Shown here one piece after another: positions 53,968 through 63,641 of a stretch of DNA of 64,000 bases. Under the pieces are notes generated by a model. That model was not told the DNA's origin. It worked only from the letters and a program-made list of their open reading frames with translations, and ran no database searches. The position numbers and the translations under genes were made by a program. Within the stretch, counting starts at the first letter, position 1; each line of letters begins with the position of its first letter. The stretch comes from Sanguibacter gelidistatuariae (GTDB lineage: Bacteria; Actinomycetota; Actinomycetes; Actinomycetales; Cellulomonadaceae), in the NCBI RefSeq assembly GCF_900096585.1, contig NZ_FMYH01000001.1, forward strand, positions 868,001 to 932,000. The letters run 5' to 3'.

Positions 53968-56589
53968 TCAGGAGCTTGGGGCGTGCGCCAGCAACGCGTC
54001 GAGGACCCGCACCGCGGCGGCCTTGTCGAGGGGGTGGTTGCCGTTGCCGCACTTGGGCGACTGGACGCAGCCGGGGCAGCCGTCGGTGCAGGCACAGCGG
54101 GCGATCGCCTCCCGGGTGGCGCGCAGCCACTGTTCTGCGAGGTGGAAGCCGCGCTCGGCGAAGCCCGCACCGCCCGCGAGAGCGTCGTAGACGAAGACCG
54201 TGGCGCGCTCGGTGTCGATGTGCACGTCGGTCGACACCCCGCCCAGGTCCCACCGGTCGCACGTGGCCAGCAGCGGGAGCAGGCCGATCGAGGCGTGCTC
54301 GGCGGCGTGCAGCGCGCCGGGGACGGCGTCGGCCTGGACGCCCGCGGCCTCGAGCACCTCCGCGGAGACCGTCCACCACACCGCCGCCGTGCGCAAGGTG
54401 CGCACCGGCAGGTCGAGCGCCTCGGTCCCCAAGATCTCTTGGGCGGGCATCCGGCGCCGCTGGAAGCTGACCACCTGGGACGACACCTCGACCGTCCCCA
54501 GGCCCCACTCGACCGGCGATCGGGTCTCGCCCTCCGGCGGCGCCCCCCAGTCCGCGCGCTGCTTCTCCTCGATGACCGCGATCGACGTGATGTCCCGGGA
54601 CCACGTGCCGTAGCCGACGTCCTTCCGCGTGACGAGCGCGACGGAGCCGACCAGGTCGTAGCTCTCCACGACAAAGCTCTCGCCCTGGTGGACGTACACA
54701 GCCCCGGCGTGCACGGAGCCGTCTGCGGACGAGCCGTCGACCGTGCCGAGCAGTCGCCCGGTCGCGGACTCCACGACGGAGACCGGGGTGCCGCCGTCGC
54801 CGCGGATGTTCGTGAAACCGGCCGCCGGCTGGTGGTGGGTCCAGTACCAGCCCGAGCTCCGACGCCGCAGCGTGCCGCGCTCGGTGAGCTGGTCGAGCAG
54901 CACCCGCGCACCGTCGCCGCCGAAGAGCGGCAGGTCCTCGACCCGCAGCGGCAGCTCGGCCGCCGCCGCGCACAGGTGACCGGTCAGGACGTAGGGGTTG
55001 GTCGGGTCGAAGACGGTCGCCTCGATCGGGGCGGCGAAGATTGCCGCCGGGTTGTGCACGAGGTAGGTGTCGAGCGGGTCCTCGCGGGCGATGAACGCCA
55101 CCAGCCCGTCCGCCCCGGCCCGCCCCGCGCGCCCGGCTTGCTGCCACAGCGACACCCGGGTCCCCGGCCAGCCGATGATGAGCACCGCATCCAGCCCGGA
55201 GATATCGACGCCGAGCTCGAGCGCGTTGGTCGTCGCGAGCGCGCGGATCGCCCCCGAGCGCACGGCACCCTCGAGCGCGCGCCGCTCCTCGGGCAGGTAT
55301 CCGCCGCGATAGGCGGCCACCGCGCGACCGAGCGCCGGGTCGACGGCGCGCAGGTGGTCCGCGGTCGTGGACGCCACGGACTCCGCCCCCCGGCGCGATC
55401 GGGTGAACGCGAGAGTCCGTGCGCCGTGCACGGTGAGGTCGGCAAGCAGGTCGGCGGCCTCGGCGGTCGCGGACCTGCGCGGTCGGGGACCGCCGGGTCC
55501 GCCGGTGTCGACCGGGTCGGCGTCGTCCACCAGGCCAAGCTCGTCGAGGCCGCTGCCGCCGGACCCGGCGGGCCCGACCGACCACGGGTCGTCGGTGAGC
55601 GCCGCGACGGCGGCGCGGCCGGCCAAGCGCGTGAAGCCCGCAGACCCGGGCACGGGCGGCAGCTCGGGCGGCTCCCACAGCACGAAGGTCTTGCGCCCGG
55701 CCGGGGAGAAGTCTTCGGTCACCGCGACCACCTCGTCAGGGCCGACGCCGATCAGCCGGGCCGCGCTCGCGGCCGGGTCCGCGGTGGTCGCCGAGGCGAC
55801 GACGAAGGTCGGCCCGAGCCGCCCGCCCGGCCCTGTCCCCGTCCCCGGCCCTGTCCCCGGCGGGCCGGCCGGGGCATAGTGCACGGCGAGGCGCTGCAGC
55901 CGGCGCAGCACGAGGGAGACGTGCGCCCCGAACACCCCACGAAAGGCGTGCCCCTCGTCGACGATCACGTAGCGCAGGGACCGCAGGAACCGGGCCCAGC
56001 GGGCGTGGTTGGCGAGCAGGGAGAAGTGCAGGTAGTCGGGGTTGGTGAGCACGACGTCGGCGTGGTCCTGGATCCACTTGCGGGCGGCGAAGGGCGTGTC
56101 GCCGTCGCACGTGTCGACCTGCACGTCGCGGGCGCCGCTCGCGCGCAGCAGGCCGCTGACGGCGTTCAGCTGGTCGGCCGCGAGGGCCTTGGTGGGGCTC
56201 AGGTAGAGGACCGATCCGCGGTCACGGGCGGACTCGATGCGGCCCGGGTTGAAGATCTGGCCGGCGCGGTCGGAGCGCACACCGGTGAGTGCGGGGAGCC
56301 AGAAGGCGAGGGACTTGCCCGAGCCGGTCGAGGTGGCCAGCACGGTGTGCTTGCCCGACCACGCGGCGTCGGCGGCCTCGACCTGGTGCAGCCACGGCCG
56401 TTCGACGCCCATCGACCGGTACCCGGCCACTAGGGCCGGGTCGGCCCAGGCCGGCCAGTCGCCCTGGGTGCCGGTGCGCGCTGGCAGGTGCTCGACGTGC
56501 GTGAGCCGGTCCGAGCGACGCCCGCCCGCTAGCAGGACGTCGAGGAGCTCATCTACGCGGGGCACGGGGTCGATTCTCCCACCCGCCAC
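53968..56589 (-). CDS. DEAH-box helicase with C-terminal zinc-binding DUF1998 region
   Basis: An 873-residue superfamily 2 helicase of the Hrq1/YprA type, the actinobacterial 'helicase/secretion neighbourhood' DEAH protein. Motif I STGSGKS (ends residue 93), Ia YLSPTKALAADQL, II VDEGH, III ASATTADP, V LGVDISGLDAVL, VI QQAGRAGRAG. The C-terminal four-Cys cluster CACTDGCPGCVQSPKC (832-847) binds zinc in this family. A Gly/Pro/Thr-rich repeat interrupts domain 1. In other actinobacteria it lies beside the Tad/CpaE genes, whereas here it is 12 kb from the nearest of them. Likely 3'-5' DNA helicase in repair. The GTG start is uncertain by about 10 codons. Confidence 0.9.
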   Translation of the reverse strand: MAGGRIDPVPRVDELLDVLLAGGRRSDRLTHVEHLPARTGTQGDWPAWADPALVAGYRSMGVERPWLHQVEAADAAWSGKHTVLATSTGSGKSLAFWLPALTGVRSDRAGQIFNPGRIESARDRGSVLYLSPTKALAADQLNAVSGLLRASGARDVQVDTCDGDTPFAARKWIQDHADVVLTNPDYLHFSLLANHARWARFLRSLRYVIVDEGHAFRGVFGAHVSLVLRRLQRLAVHYAPAGPPGTGPGTGTGPGGRLGPTFVVASATTADPAASAARLIGVGPDEVVAVTEDFSPAGRKTFVLWEPPELPPVPGSAGFTRLAGRAAVAALTDDPWSVGPAGSGGSGLDELGLVDDADPVDTGGPGGPRPRRSATAEAADLLADLTVHGARTLAFTRSRRGAESVASTTADHLRAVDPALGRAVAAYRGGYLPEERRALEGAVRSGAIRALATTNALELGVDISGLDAVLIIGWPGTRVSLWQQAGRAGRAGADGLVAFIAREDPLDTYLVHNPAAIFAAPIEATVFDPTNPYVLTGHLCAAAAELPLRVEDLPLFGGDGARVLLDQLTERGTLRRRSSGWYWTHHQPAAGFTNIRGDGGTPVSVVESATGRLLGTVDGSSADGSVHAGAVYVHQGESFVVESYDLVGSVALVTRKDVGYGTWSRDITSIAVIEEKQRADWGAPPEGETRSPVEWGLGTVEVSSQVVSFQRRRMPAQEILGTEALDLPVRTLRTAAVWWTVSAEVLEAAGVQADAVPGALHAAEHASIGLLPLLATCDRWDLGGVSTDVHIDTERATVFVYDALAGGAGFAERGFHLAEQWLRATREAIARCACTDGCPGCVQSPKCGNGNHPLDKAAAVRVLDALLAHAPSS

Positions 56590-56625
56590 CCACGCCGGGT
56601 CCTGTGCGGCCGGGGAGGCGCCCGG

Positions 56626-57771
56626 TCAGCCGCGGAGCTCTGCGTTGAGCCGTGCGGCCTGACGCGCGAGGTGCTCGCGCTCGGGCAGGTTGGGCGCTGA
56701 TCGGGCGGCTTCGGCGTAGAGCCGTGCGGCGGTCACGGTGTCACCGTCGCGCTCGTGCAGGTAGGCCGCGGCGGCGGTGAGGCGGGGCAGGGACGGATCG
56801 AGCCCTTCCAGAGCGGCCAGGCCGGCACGCGGGCCGTCGGCCTCACCGACCGCGACGGCGCGGTTGAGGCGAGCCACCGGGCTGTCGGTGATCCGCAGCA
56901 GCTCGTCGTACCACTCGACGATCTGCGCCCAGTCGGTCTCCGCAGCACTGCGGGAGTCGGCGTGCAGCGCGGCGATGGCAGCCTGGACCTGGAACTCCCC
57001 GAGTCGGTTGCGCGCGAGGGCCGACTGGAGCACGTCGACTCCCTCGGCGATCAGCCGGGTGTCCCACAGGCTGCGGTCCTGCTCCTTCAACGGGACGAGG
57101 CTGCCGTCGGGACGGCTCCGTGCCGGGCGCCGGGCATGGTGCAGCAGCATGAGCGCGAGCAGGCCTGCGACCTCCACGTGCGCGATCTCGGCCGCCAGCT
57201 GCCGGGTGAGTCTGATCGCCTCGGCGGCGAGGTCGACGTTGCCGGAGTAGCCCTCGTTGAAGACGAGGTAGAGCACACGCAGCACCGTGGCGACGTCACC
57301 GGGCTGGTCGAATCCGACACCCGAGACGGTTCGCTTGGCCCGGCTGATCCGCTGGGCCATGGTCGCCTCGGGCACGAGGTAGGCCTGCGCGATCTGACGG
57401 GTGGTCAGACCGCCGACCGCGCGCAGCGTGAGCGCGACCGCCGACGCGGGAGACAGAGATGGGTGAGCGCAGAGAAAGTACAGCTGGAGCGTGTCGTCCA
57501 CCGCCGTGCCCGGACCGGGCACGGGCTCGTCCCCGACGACCGTCTCGCGCCGCCGCCGGGAGGTGTCTGCGCGGGCGGCGTCGAGGAACTTGTGCCAGGC
57601 CACGGTGACCAGCCAGCCCTTCGGGTCCCGCGGCGGATCATCCGGCCACACGCGCACCGCGACGACGAGGGCGTCCTGCATGGCGTCCTCGGCCGCCGCG
57701 AAGTCAGCCCCGCGGCGGACGAGGACGCCGATCACCGCGGGGGTGAGGGTCCGCATCAGCGCCTCGTCCAC
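56626..57771 (-). CDS. ECF42-type sigma factor with TPR-like C-terminal domain
   Basis: A 381-residue sigma factor of the group in which regions 2 and 4 are followed by a large helical TPR-like domain. Region 2: RRGADFAAAEDAMQDALVVA and PKGWLVTVAWHKFLDAARAD. Region 4: ALTLRAVGGLTTRQIAQAYL then VPEATMAQRISRAK. The C-terminal part carries VLYLVFNEGYSGN, LWDTRLIAEGVDVL and LNRAVAVGEADGP. This group usually lies next to a DGPF/YCII gene and lacks an anti-sigma factor; the C-terminal domain controls activity. GTG start, 6 bases after the YCII-like stop. Confidence 0.92.
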   Translation of the reverse strand: MDEALMRTLTPAVIGVLVRRGADFAAAEDAMQDALVVAVRVWPDDPPRDPKGWLVTVAWHKFLDAARADTSRRRRETVVGDEPVPGPGTAVDDTLQLYFLCAHPSLSPASAVALTLRAVGGLTTRQIAQAYLVPEATMAQRISRAKRTVSGVGFDQPGDVATVLRVLYLVFNEGYSGNVDLAAEAIRLTRQLAAEIAHVEVAGLLALMLLHHARRPARSRPDGSLVPLKEQDRSLWDTRLIAEGVDVLQSALARNRLGEFQVQAAIAALHADSRSAAETDWAQIVEWYDELLRITDSPVARLNRAVAVGEADGPRAGLAALEGLDPSLPRLTAAAAYLHERDGDTVTAARLYAEAARSAPNLPEREHLARQAARLNAELRG

Positions 57772-57777
57772 GGTGCG

Positions 57778-58023
57778 TCACTCCGTGATGGTCGGGGGCA
57801 TGTCCAGGAAGGGGCGAATCTCGAGCCACTCGTGGATCGGCTTGCCGCCCGGGGACAGCGCCTGTCCGTCGACGAACTCCCCGGTGCCCTCGAGCCGGGC
57901 GGCGAAGTCATTCATGTACTGGATGTGCGCCGAGACCTCCTCGGGCGCCCACTGGTCCATCGGGACGTCGTTGATCGCTGCAGGTGCGCCGCGGTAGTGC
58001 TTGAGCAGCAGGTACTTGGCCAT
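57778..58023 (-). CDS. YCII/DGPF-family protein with internal deletion
   Basis: An 81-residue partner of the ECF42 sigma gene. The first 60 residues are typical (MAKYLLLKHYRGAP, DQWAPEEVSAHIQYMNDFAA, EFVDGQALSP). The sequence then jumps at once to GGKPIHEWLEIRPFLDMPP, the normal C-terminus. The expected middle of about 50 residues, including the name-giving DGPF-ET motif, is missing with the frame intact. AAGGAG is ideally placed before ATG. Either a natural minimal form or an in-frame deletion allele. Confidence 0.82.
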   Translation of the reverse strand: MAKYLLLKHYRGAPAAINDVPMDQWAPEEVSAHIQYMNDFAARLEGTGEFVDGQALSPGGKPIHEWLEIRPFLDMPPTITE

Positions 58024-58160
58024 GATGTTCTCCTTGATGAGGTACGAGCCATTGTGGTCGTGTTCACCCCGGGGACGGAACAGCGGGCGAGATATCGACA
58101 TCACACCGAGCCGGTCCCGGAACTCAACCCGGCTCTATCGGGTCGGGCATGATGACCTGT

Positions 58161-58661
58161 ATGGCACATGACTGGCGGCCCATCCTGGCGGCGCTCGCGG
58201 ACGAGCGAACCTTGGCCGTCTACGCGCAGGTAGTCCTGGCCGCCCCACCGGTGACCGCGACGCACCTCACCTCTCTTGATCTTCGCGCTCTGCGGCGCCT
58301 CGTTGCCACTGGTCTGGTGGTCGAAGACGGGGAACGCTTCCGCGCCAGGCCCGCCGTCTACTCCGAAGCGCTCGCATCTGCCGCGCAGGTCGATCGCGGC
58401 ACGGCGGGATCGGCTGACGGTCCTGAGCGTTTTCTCTCTGACGGGAAGCTGCTCAACCTCCCACGCAAGCGCAGCGACCGAGAGGACGTGGTCCGGCTGC
58501 TCGCAGGGCGGGTGCTTGCCCGGAGTGAGCGCGTGAGCGAAGGTGAGCTGATGCTTCGTCTGGGTGAGCTGGCCTCCGATCCGGTAGGTCTCAGGCGCGC
58601 GATGGTCGACGCAGGCTTCATATCTCGCACCCCGAACGGTTCCGAGTACTGGTCGACCTGA
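58161..58661 (+). CDS. DUF2087 domain protein, winged-helix-like
   Basis: A 166-residue protein. Residues 1-75 look like a winged helix of ArsR style (WRPILAALADERTLAVYAQV, LRALRRLVATGLVVEDGERF). Residues 92-165 are the DUF2087 domain, with RFLSDGKLLNLPRKRSDRED, the DGKL-x-x-LP-x-K motif of the family, and AMVDAGFISRTPNGSEYW at the end. Probably a small transcriptional regulator. ATG 58161 is used; two in-frame ATGs lie just upstream and no ribosome site separates them. Divergent from the YCII/sigma pair across 137 bases, so it might control them. Confidence 0.75.
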   Translation: MAHDWRPILAALADERTLAVYAQVVLAAPPVTATHLTSLDLRALRRLVATGLVVEDGERFRARPAVYSEALASAAQVDRGTAGSADGPERFLSDGKLLNLPRKRSDREDVVRLLAGRVLARSERVSEGELMLRLGELASDPVGLRRAMVDAGFISRTPNGSEYWST

Positions 58662-58665
58662 CGGG

Positions 58666-59850
58666 CTAGCGCCCCAGCACGAGCGACTGGATCGCGACGA
58701 CCGCCGCCCCGCGGGCCCACCGGGCCAGCTCGGGGCTCTGCAGGGCGATCTCGGGGTCGCGGGTGCGAGGGTTGCGGCCGGAGTGCAGACCCTCGGTGAC
58801 AGCGTCCGCGGCCACCTCCGCGAGGCGCACGCCCTCACCGCCGAGCACGATCCGCTCGGGCATCGTGAGGTTCGCGATCGCGGCGATCATCCGTCCCAGC
58901 GCACGGCCGGCGCGCTGCACGAGGGCGACAGCGTCGGGGTCGCCGGCCGCCGCGAGGTCGAGCAGCTGGTCGTAGGTGACCGGCCGGCCCAGCCGCTGGG
59001 TGCCCTGGGTGACGAGCGCGTCGAGGGTGAGCATCGCCGTCGCGCAGCCGGTGTGACCGCAGGAGCCGAGCGGCCCGGACGGGTCGAGCGGGAAGTGGGA
59101 GAGCAGGCTGAACCCGGCCTCCGGGCTGGTCACCGTCGCGCCGTGGACGACGAGCCCGTAGCCGATCCCCGCGCCGATCGTGAACAGCGCGAAGCGGTCG
59201 CAGCCGTGCCCCTCGCCGAACCAGTGAGTGGCCTCGGTGACCGCGACGATGTCGTTCTCGACGACGGTCCGCAGCCCGGTGCGCTCGGTGAGCAGCGCCG
59301 CGAGGGGGAGGTCCTGCCAGCCGAGGTAGTCAGCCAGCGTCACTGTCGAGCGGCCCTCGACGTGCCCGCCGAGGCTGATGCCGAGCCCTGTGACCGCGGC
59401 GCCGGGGCGCAAGGATGCCAGCCGGGCGACGAGCCTGTCCACGAGGAGCACGACGGTGTCGAGCGCGTCGTCCAGCGAGTGCGAGGGGAGCGGGGCGTCG
59501 TCGGCAGCGAGGATGTCGGCGCGCAGGTCGGTCAGTGCGGCGTAGGCGTGGTCGCCGGTCAGCTTGATGCCGACGAAGTGGTGCGAGGAGGGTGCGACGT
59601 CGAGCGGTTGGGTGGGGCGCCCCAGCCGCCGGGCGGTCCCGGACGTCGCAGGCGCGGTCTCCGCGGCGGCTTCGACGAGCAGGCCGGAGTCGAGCAGCGG
59701 CTTGGTGAGGCGGGTGAGGCTCCCGGGGGACAGGCCGATGCGGCCCGCGAGGTCGCTGCGCGAGAGCGGACCGTCGAGCAGCACCGCGAGCGCGATCTGC
59801 CGGGTCGGGCCGGACAGGGGTGTCCAGGGGATCGGGGCCGGAGAGTTCAT
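58666..59850 (-). CDS. ROK-family transcriptional repressor
   Basis: A 394-residue regulator with an N-terminal winged helix (LSRSDLAGRIGLSPGSLTRL) and a ROK sugar-kinase-like domain (FVGIKLTGDHAYAALTDL, VTGLGISLGGHVEG, FTIGAGIGYGLVVHG, with the zinc/HExGH-like region around CGHTGCATA). Divergent from the alpha-galactosidase operon and presumably its repressor. The inducer is likely galactose, a galactoside or a phosphorylated form. The AT-rich dyad at 59861-59886 lies just in front of its own start. Confidence 0.9.
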   Translation of the reverse strand: MNSPAPIPWTPLSGPTRQIALAVLLDGPLSRSDLAGRIGLSPGSLTRLTKPLLDSGLLVEAAAETAPATSGTARRLGRPTQPLDVAPSSHHFVGIKLTGDHAYAALTDLRADILAADDAPLPSHSLDDALDTVVLLVDRLVARLASLRPGAAVTGLGISLGGHVEGRSTVTLADYLGWQDLPLAALLTERTGLRTVVENDIVAVTEATHWFGEGHGCDRFALFTIGAGIGYGLVVHGATVTSPEAGFSLLSHFPLDPSGPLGSCGHTGCATAMLTLDALVTQGTQRLGRPVTYDQLLDLAAAGDPDAVALVQRAGRALGRMIAAIANLTMPERIVLGGEGVRLAEVAADAVTEGLHSGRNPRTRDPEIALQSPELARWARGAAVVAIQSLVLGR

Positions 59851-59860
59851 GATGTGAGCG

Positions 59861-59886
59861 AGTTTATTCCATCTGTCAAATAAGCT
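59861..59886. promoter_or_regulatory. ROK-type operator dyad
   Basis: In an otherwise GC-rich region, AG-T-TTATT (59861-59868) and AATAA-G-CT (59879-59886) form an imperfect dyad (7 of 8 pairs) around 10 bases. AT-rich TTATT/AATAA arms are typical of NagC/XylR-type ROK operators. It sits 11 bases upstream of the regulator start and 75 bases before the alpha-galactosidase promoter. Confidence 0.55.
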
Positions 59887-59960
59887 GGCAGCCAGAGTCA
59901 GGGCGCACATCCAGTTGATCTGCACTGTGCCCGTGGCGCCTCAGGGGTGAGTCCGGGCGA

Positions 59961-59990
59961 TTGACAGCAGACTAATTTCCAGCGTAGAAC
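59961..59990 (+). promoter_or_regulatory. Promoter of the alpha-galactosidase operon
   Basis: TTGACA (59961-59966), an 18-base spacer, then TAGAAC (59985-59990). The -35 is perfect and the -10 moderate. The start codon follows after 62 bases. Confidence 0.6.
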
Positions 59991-60052
59991 TAAAGCATCG
60001 ACAGTGCCGGGATCGCAACCCGGAGCGAGCCCAAGACGAAGGAGTCACGCAC

Positions 60053-62248
60053 GTGACCACCCCTGCACCCGACCTGCTCCACCTGCGCGCCGCGGGGGTG
60101 AGCCTCGTCCTGGACTGTGCGGGGCCGCTGCTGCCCCGCGTCCTGCACTGGGGGGCAGACCTTGGTGACGTCGCCGTCGCCGAGCTCGAGGCCCTGCGGC
60201 TGGCGAGCATTCCCCAGATCGCGGGGGCGACCGTCGACCTGCCCGTCCCGCTCTCGGTGGTCCCCGAGCAGTCGGTCGGCTGGCTGGGCACCCCCGGGGT
60301 GACCGGCCACCGTCACGGCGCAAGCTTCTCGACTGCCTTCCGCCTCTCTGGCGCCGTCACGCTCGGAGCCGGTGAGCACCCTGGCTCGCAGCGGGTGAGC
60401 GTGCGGGCGACCGACGACGACGCCGCGCTCGCCCTGGTCCTGGACCTCGAGCTCACCGCGAGCGGCCTCGTCCGCACCCGCGTTGCACTGACCAGCACCG
60501 CGGGCGCCGACGTCCCCGAGTTCATGCTGTCCTCCCTCGATCTGTCGCTCCCGGTGCCCACCGAGGCCGACGAGATCCTCGACTTCACCGGCCGCTGGAT
60601 CCGCGAGCGCACCGCCCAGCGCAAGCCCTTCACCTTCGGCACCCACCTGCGCGAGGTCCGCAAGGGCCGCGGCCACGACGCGACGCTCATCGTCGCGGCG
60701 GGCCGGGCCGGCTTCGGCTACCGCTCCGGGGAGGTCTGGGGCGTGCACGTGGCGTGGTCGGGCAACTCCCGGATCCTCGCCGAGAAGATCCAGGGCGGCG
60801 CCCGCCACCTGGCCGCCGGTGAGCTCCTGCTGGCCGGGGAGATCATCCTCGCCGCCGGGCAGACGTACACCTCGCCGTGGGTGTTCGGCTCCTACGGCGA
60901 CGGCCTGGACGACATGTCAGCACGCTTCCACACCTACCTGCGCGCGCGCCCCCAGCACCCGAGCGTGGCCAACGGGCGCCCCGAGCGCCCGGTCCTGATC
61001 AACGTGTGGGAGGCCGTGTACTTCGACCACCGCCTCGACAAGCTCGTGGCACTCGCCGACGAGGCCGCCGCGATCGGCGTCGAGCGCTACGTGCTCGACG
61101 ACGGCTGGTTCCGTCACCGCCGCGACGACCACGCCGGCCTCGGCGACTGGTTCGTCGACGAGGTCGTCTGGCCGGACGGCCTCTCGCCCCTGATCGACCA
61201 CGTGCGCGGCCTGGGCATGCAGTTCGGCCTGTGGTTCGAGCCCGAGATGATCAACCCGGACTCCGACCTGGCCCGCGCCCACCCCGAGTGGATCCTCGCA
61301 ACCGGGAACCGGCTGCCCCCCGAGGCGCGCTTCCAGCAGGTCCTCGACCTGGGCCACGAGGGTGCCTACAACTACGTGCTCGAGCGGATCGACGCGATCC
61401 TCACCGAGTACCCGATCGACTACATCAAGTGGGACCACAACCGCGACCTGATCGACGCCGGGCACTCCCCGACGGGTCAGGCCGGGGTCCACAACCAGGC
61501 CGCGGCGCTGTACCGGCTGATCGACGAGATCCGCGCCCGCCACCCCCGGGTCGAGATCGAGAGCTGCTCGGGCGGCGGCGGCCGGGCCGACCTCGGCATC
61601 CTCGACCGCACAGACCGGATCTGGGCCTCGGACTGCATCGACGCCCTCGAACGCCAGAGCATCGAGGCCGGCACCGGGCTCCTCGTGCCGCCGGAGATGA
61701 TGGGCTCCCACATCGGTTCCCCGCACTGCCACACGACCGGGCGCCGCCACGACCTGAGCTTCCGCGCCGGGACGGCGTTCTTCAGCCACCTCGGCATCGA
61801 GTGGGACCTCACGAGCGCGAGCGAGGCCGACAAGGCCGAGCTCGCTGGGTGGATCGCGTTGCACAAGGCGCACCGCGGGCTGCTGCACACCGGGACGGTC
61901 GTGCGCGCGGACCATCCCGAGCCGACGACCTGGGTGCACGGCGTCGTGGCGACCGACGCCGCCGAGGCGATCTTCGCCGTCGTGCAGCTGTCCTCGGGGC
62001 CCAACCAGGGGCCCGGCCGGGTGCGCCTGCCCGGGCTCGACCCGACGCGGCAGTACCGCGTCCAGGCGATCGACCCGGCCGACGCGATGGGCAACCGCAC
62101 CGGCGCGGACCGCCTGCAGTGGTGGGACGACGGCGTGCAGCTCTCCGGCCGCACCCTGGACCGGGTGGGCGTCCAGGCGCCGATGCAGAACCCTGAGCAC
62201 CTGGTCCTGCTGCACCTGGTCGCGGTCGCCACCGCCAGGGACGCGTGA
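60053..62248 (+). CDS. Alpha-galactosidase, GH36
   Basis: Hydrolyses alpha-1,6-galactosides such as melibiose and raffinose. The 731-residue length fits bacterial GH36. The N-terminal beta-sandwich covers about residues 1-320. The barrel carries VLDDGWFRHRRDDHAGLGDW and GLWFEPEMINPDS. The nucleophile is Asp461 in YIKWDHNRD, and ESCSGGGGRADLGIL leads to the acid/base Asp527 in WASDCIDALERQ. No signal peptide, so it acts inside the cell on an imported substrate. GTG start with GAAGGAG 9 bases upstream. First gene of a galactose operon with galT and galK, divergent from a ROK repressor. Confidence 0.95.
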   Translation: MTTPAPDLLHLRAAGVSLVLDCAGPLLPRVLHWGADLGDVAVAELEALRLASIPQIAGATVDLPVPLSVVPEQSVGWLGTPGVTGHRHGASFSTAFRLSGAVTLGAGEHPGSQRVSVRATDDDAALALVLDLELTASGLVRTRVALTSTAGADVPEFMLSSLDLSLPVPTEADEILDFTGRWIRERTAQRKPFTFGTHLREVRKGRGHDATLIVAAGRAGFGYRSGEVWGVHVAWSGNSRILAEKIQGGARHLAAGELLLAGEIILAAGQTYTSPWVFGSYGDGLDDMSARFHTYLRARPQHPSVANGRPERPVLINVWEAVYFDHRLDKLVALADEAAAIGVERYVLDDGWFRHRRDDHAGLGDWFVDEVVWPDGLSPLIDHVRGLGMQFGLWFEPEMINPDSDLARAHPEWILATGNRLPPEARFQQVLDLGHEGAYNYVLERIDAILTEYPIDYIKWDHNRDLIDAGHSPTGQAGVHNQAAALYRLIDEIRARHPRVEIESCSGGGGRADLGILDRTDRIWASDCIDALERQSIEAGTGLLVPPEMMGSHIGSPHCHTTGRRHDLSFRAGTAFFSHLGIEWDLTSASEADKAELAGWIALHKAHRGLLHTGTVVRADHPEPTTWVHGVVATDAAEAIFAVVQLSSGPNQGPGRVRLPGLDPTRQYRVQAIDPADAMGNRTGADRLQWWDDGVQLSGRTLDRVGVQAPMQNPEHLVLLHLVAVATARDA

Positions 62249-62300
62249 CACCGTGACCGACGACGCGACCGAACTTTTGACCACGAACACGAGAGGCACC

Positions 62301-62360
62301 ATGAGCACCGAAGGCATGAGCACCGACAGCTCGAGCACCGGAACTGCGAGCACCGGCAGC
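62301..62360 (+). repeat. Four 15-base repeats at the galT 5' end
   Basis: Four consecutive 15-base units share a GAGCACCG core at the same phase. They encode the 5-residue pattern [M/S/A]-S-T-[E/D/G]-x four times. Two of the units begin with ATG. The repeat therefore supplies alternative start codons and could vary in length by slippage. Confidence 0.8.
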
Positions 62361-63641
62361 CAGCCGTGGGCCGTCCCCGCCGTCCGTCGCACCCACACCA
62401 CCCTGGCCGACGGACGCGACCTCTTCTACTTCGACGACTCCGAGCCGTACGTCTCCGGGAAGGCCACCCGCCGCCTGGACGACCCGCGCCCGCTGCCCGG
62501 CCGCTTCGAGGCGATCACCACGACCGGCCCCGACGGCGAGCCCGTCACCGCGCCTGTGACCGGCCCGACCATGCGCCTGGACGTGCTCACGGGCGAATGG
62601 ATCCCGCATGCCGCGCACCGCATGAACCGCACGTTCCTGCCCGCCGCGGACTCGAACCCGCTAGCCCCTGCCAAGCCCGGCGCCGCCTACTCCGACGGTG
62701 AGATCCCCGCCGAGGACTACGACGTCGTCGTCTTCGAGAACCGTTTCCCCTCCCTCATGCGGGTCCCCGGGACGGTCGATGAGGTGACCGCCCTCGAGGG
62801 TGAGGACCTGTGGAAGGTGCGCCCCGCCGTCGGGCGCTGCGAGGTCATCTGTTTCTCTCCGGACTCCGACAAGTCCCTCGCCCAGGTCGGCCCCCGCCGG
62901 ATGCGCACGATCATCGAGGCGTGGGCCGACCGCACGACCGAGCTGGGCAAGGTCGACGGCGTCGAGCAGGTGTTCTGCTTCGAGAACCGCGGCAAGGAGA
63001 TCGGGGTGACGCTCAGCCACCCGCACGGGCAGATCTACGCCTACCCGTACCTCATGCCCAAGACCGACGTCATGCTGCGCCAGGCACGCGCGCACCGCGC
63101 CGGGACCGGGCGCAACCTGCTCCGCGATGTGCTCGACGCCGAGCTGCGCTCGGGCCGGCGCATCATCGCCCAGTCTGCGCACTGGGTCGCCTACGTGCCC
63201 GCGGCCGCCCGCTGGCCCATCGAGGTGCACCTCGCCCCGCGTCGCGACGTGGCGGACCTGCCGGCCTTGTCCGACGCCGAGCGTGCCGACCTCGCCCTCG
63301 TCTATCTCGAGCTGCTGGGCCGGATGGACCGGTTCTTCCCGGCCGCGGCGGACGGCCGCCCCACCCAGGCGCCGTACATCGCCGCGTGGCACCAGGCCCC
63401 GGTCCGCGAGGGCCGTGACGATCTGCGCCTGCACCTGCAGCTCTTCTCGATCCTGCGGGCACCGGGCAAGCTCAAGTACCTCGCCGGCTCGGAGTCGGGC
63501 GGCGGGGCATGGATCTCGGACACGACGCCCGAGCGCATCGCCGACCGTCTGGCCGAGGTCGCATCGCCGACGTGGGTGGACGTGACCGCAGACGCGCCCG
63601 CAGACGTGACCGTGCCCGCCGACGCCGGCGACCACGCGTGA
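62301..63641 (+). CDS. galT: Galactose-1-phosphate uridylyltransferase
   Basis: Leloir pathway enzyme: swaps UMP between UDP-glucose and galactose 1-phosphate. The active-site motif is [12 protein letters not shown], with the nucleotidylated His in HPH. Other marks are [19 protein letters not shown] and [11 protein letters not shown]. It is 446 residues from ATG 62301 (GAGAGG upstream); a GTG at 62253 and an ATG at 62316 are alternatives, complicated by the repeat. The stop overlaps the galK start (GTGA). Confidence 0.94.
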   Translation: MSTEGMSTDSSSTGTASTGSQPWAVPAVRRTHTTLADGRDLFYFDDSEPYVSGKATRRLDDPRPLPGRFEAITTTGPDGEPVTAPVTGPTMRLDVLTGEWIPHAAHRMNRTFLPAADSNPLAPAKPGAAYSDGEIPAEDYDVVVFENRFPSLMRVPGTVDEVTALEGEDLWKVRPAVGRCEVICFSPDSDKSLAQVGPRRMRTIIEAWADRTTELGKVDGVEQVFCFENRGKEIGVTLSHPHGQIYAYPYLMPKTDVMLRQARAHRAGTGRNLLRDVLDAELRSGRRIIAQSAHWVAYVPAAARWPIEVHLAPRRDVADLPALSDAERADLALVYLELLGRMDRFFPAAADGRPTQAPYIAAWHQAPVREGRDDLRLHLQLFSILRAPGKLKYLAGSESGGGAWISDTTPERIADRLAEVASPTWVDVTADAPADVTVPADAGDHA

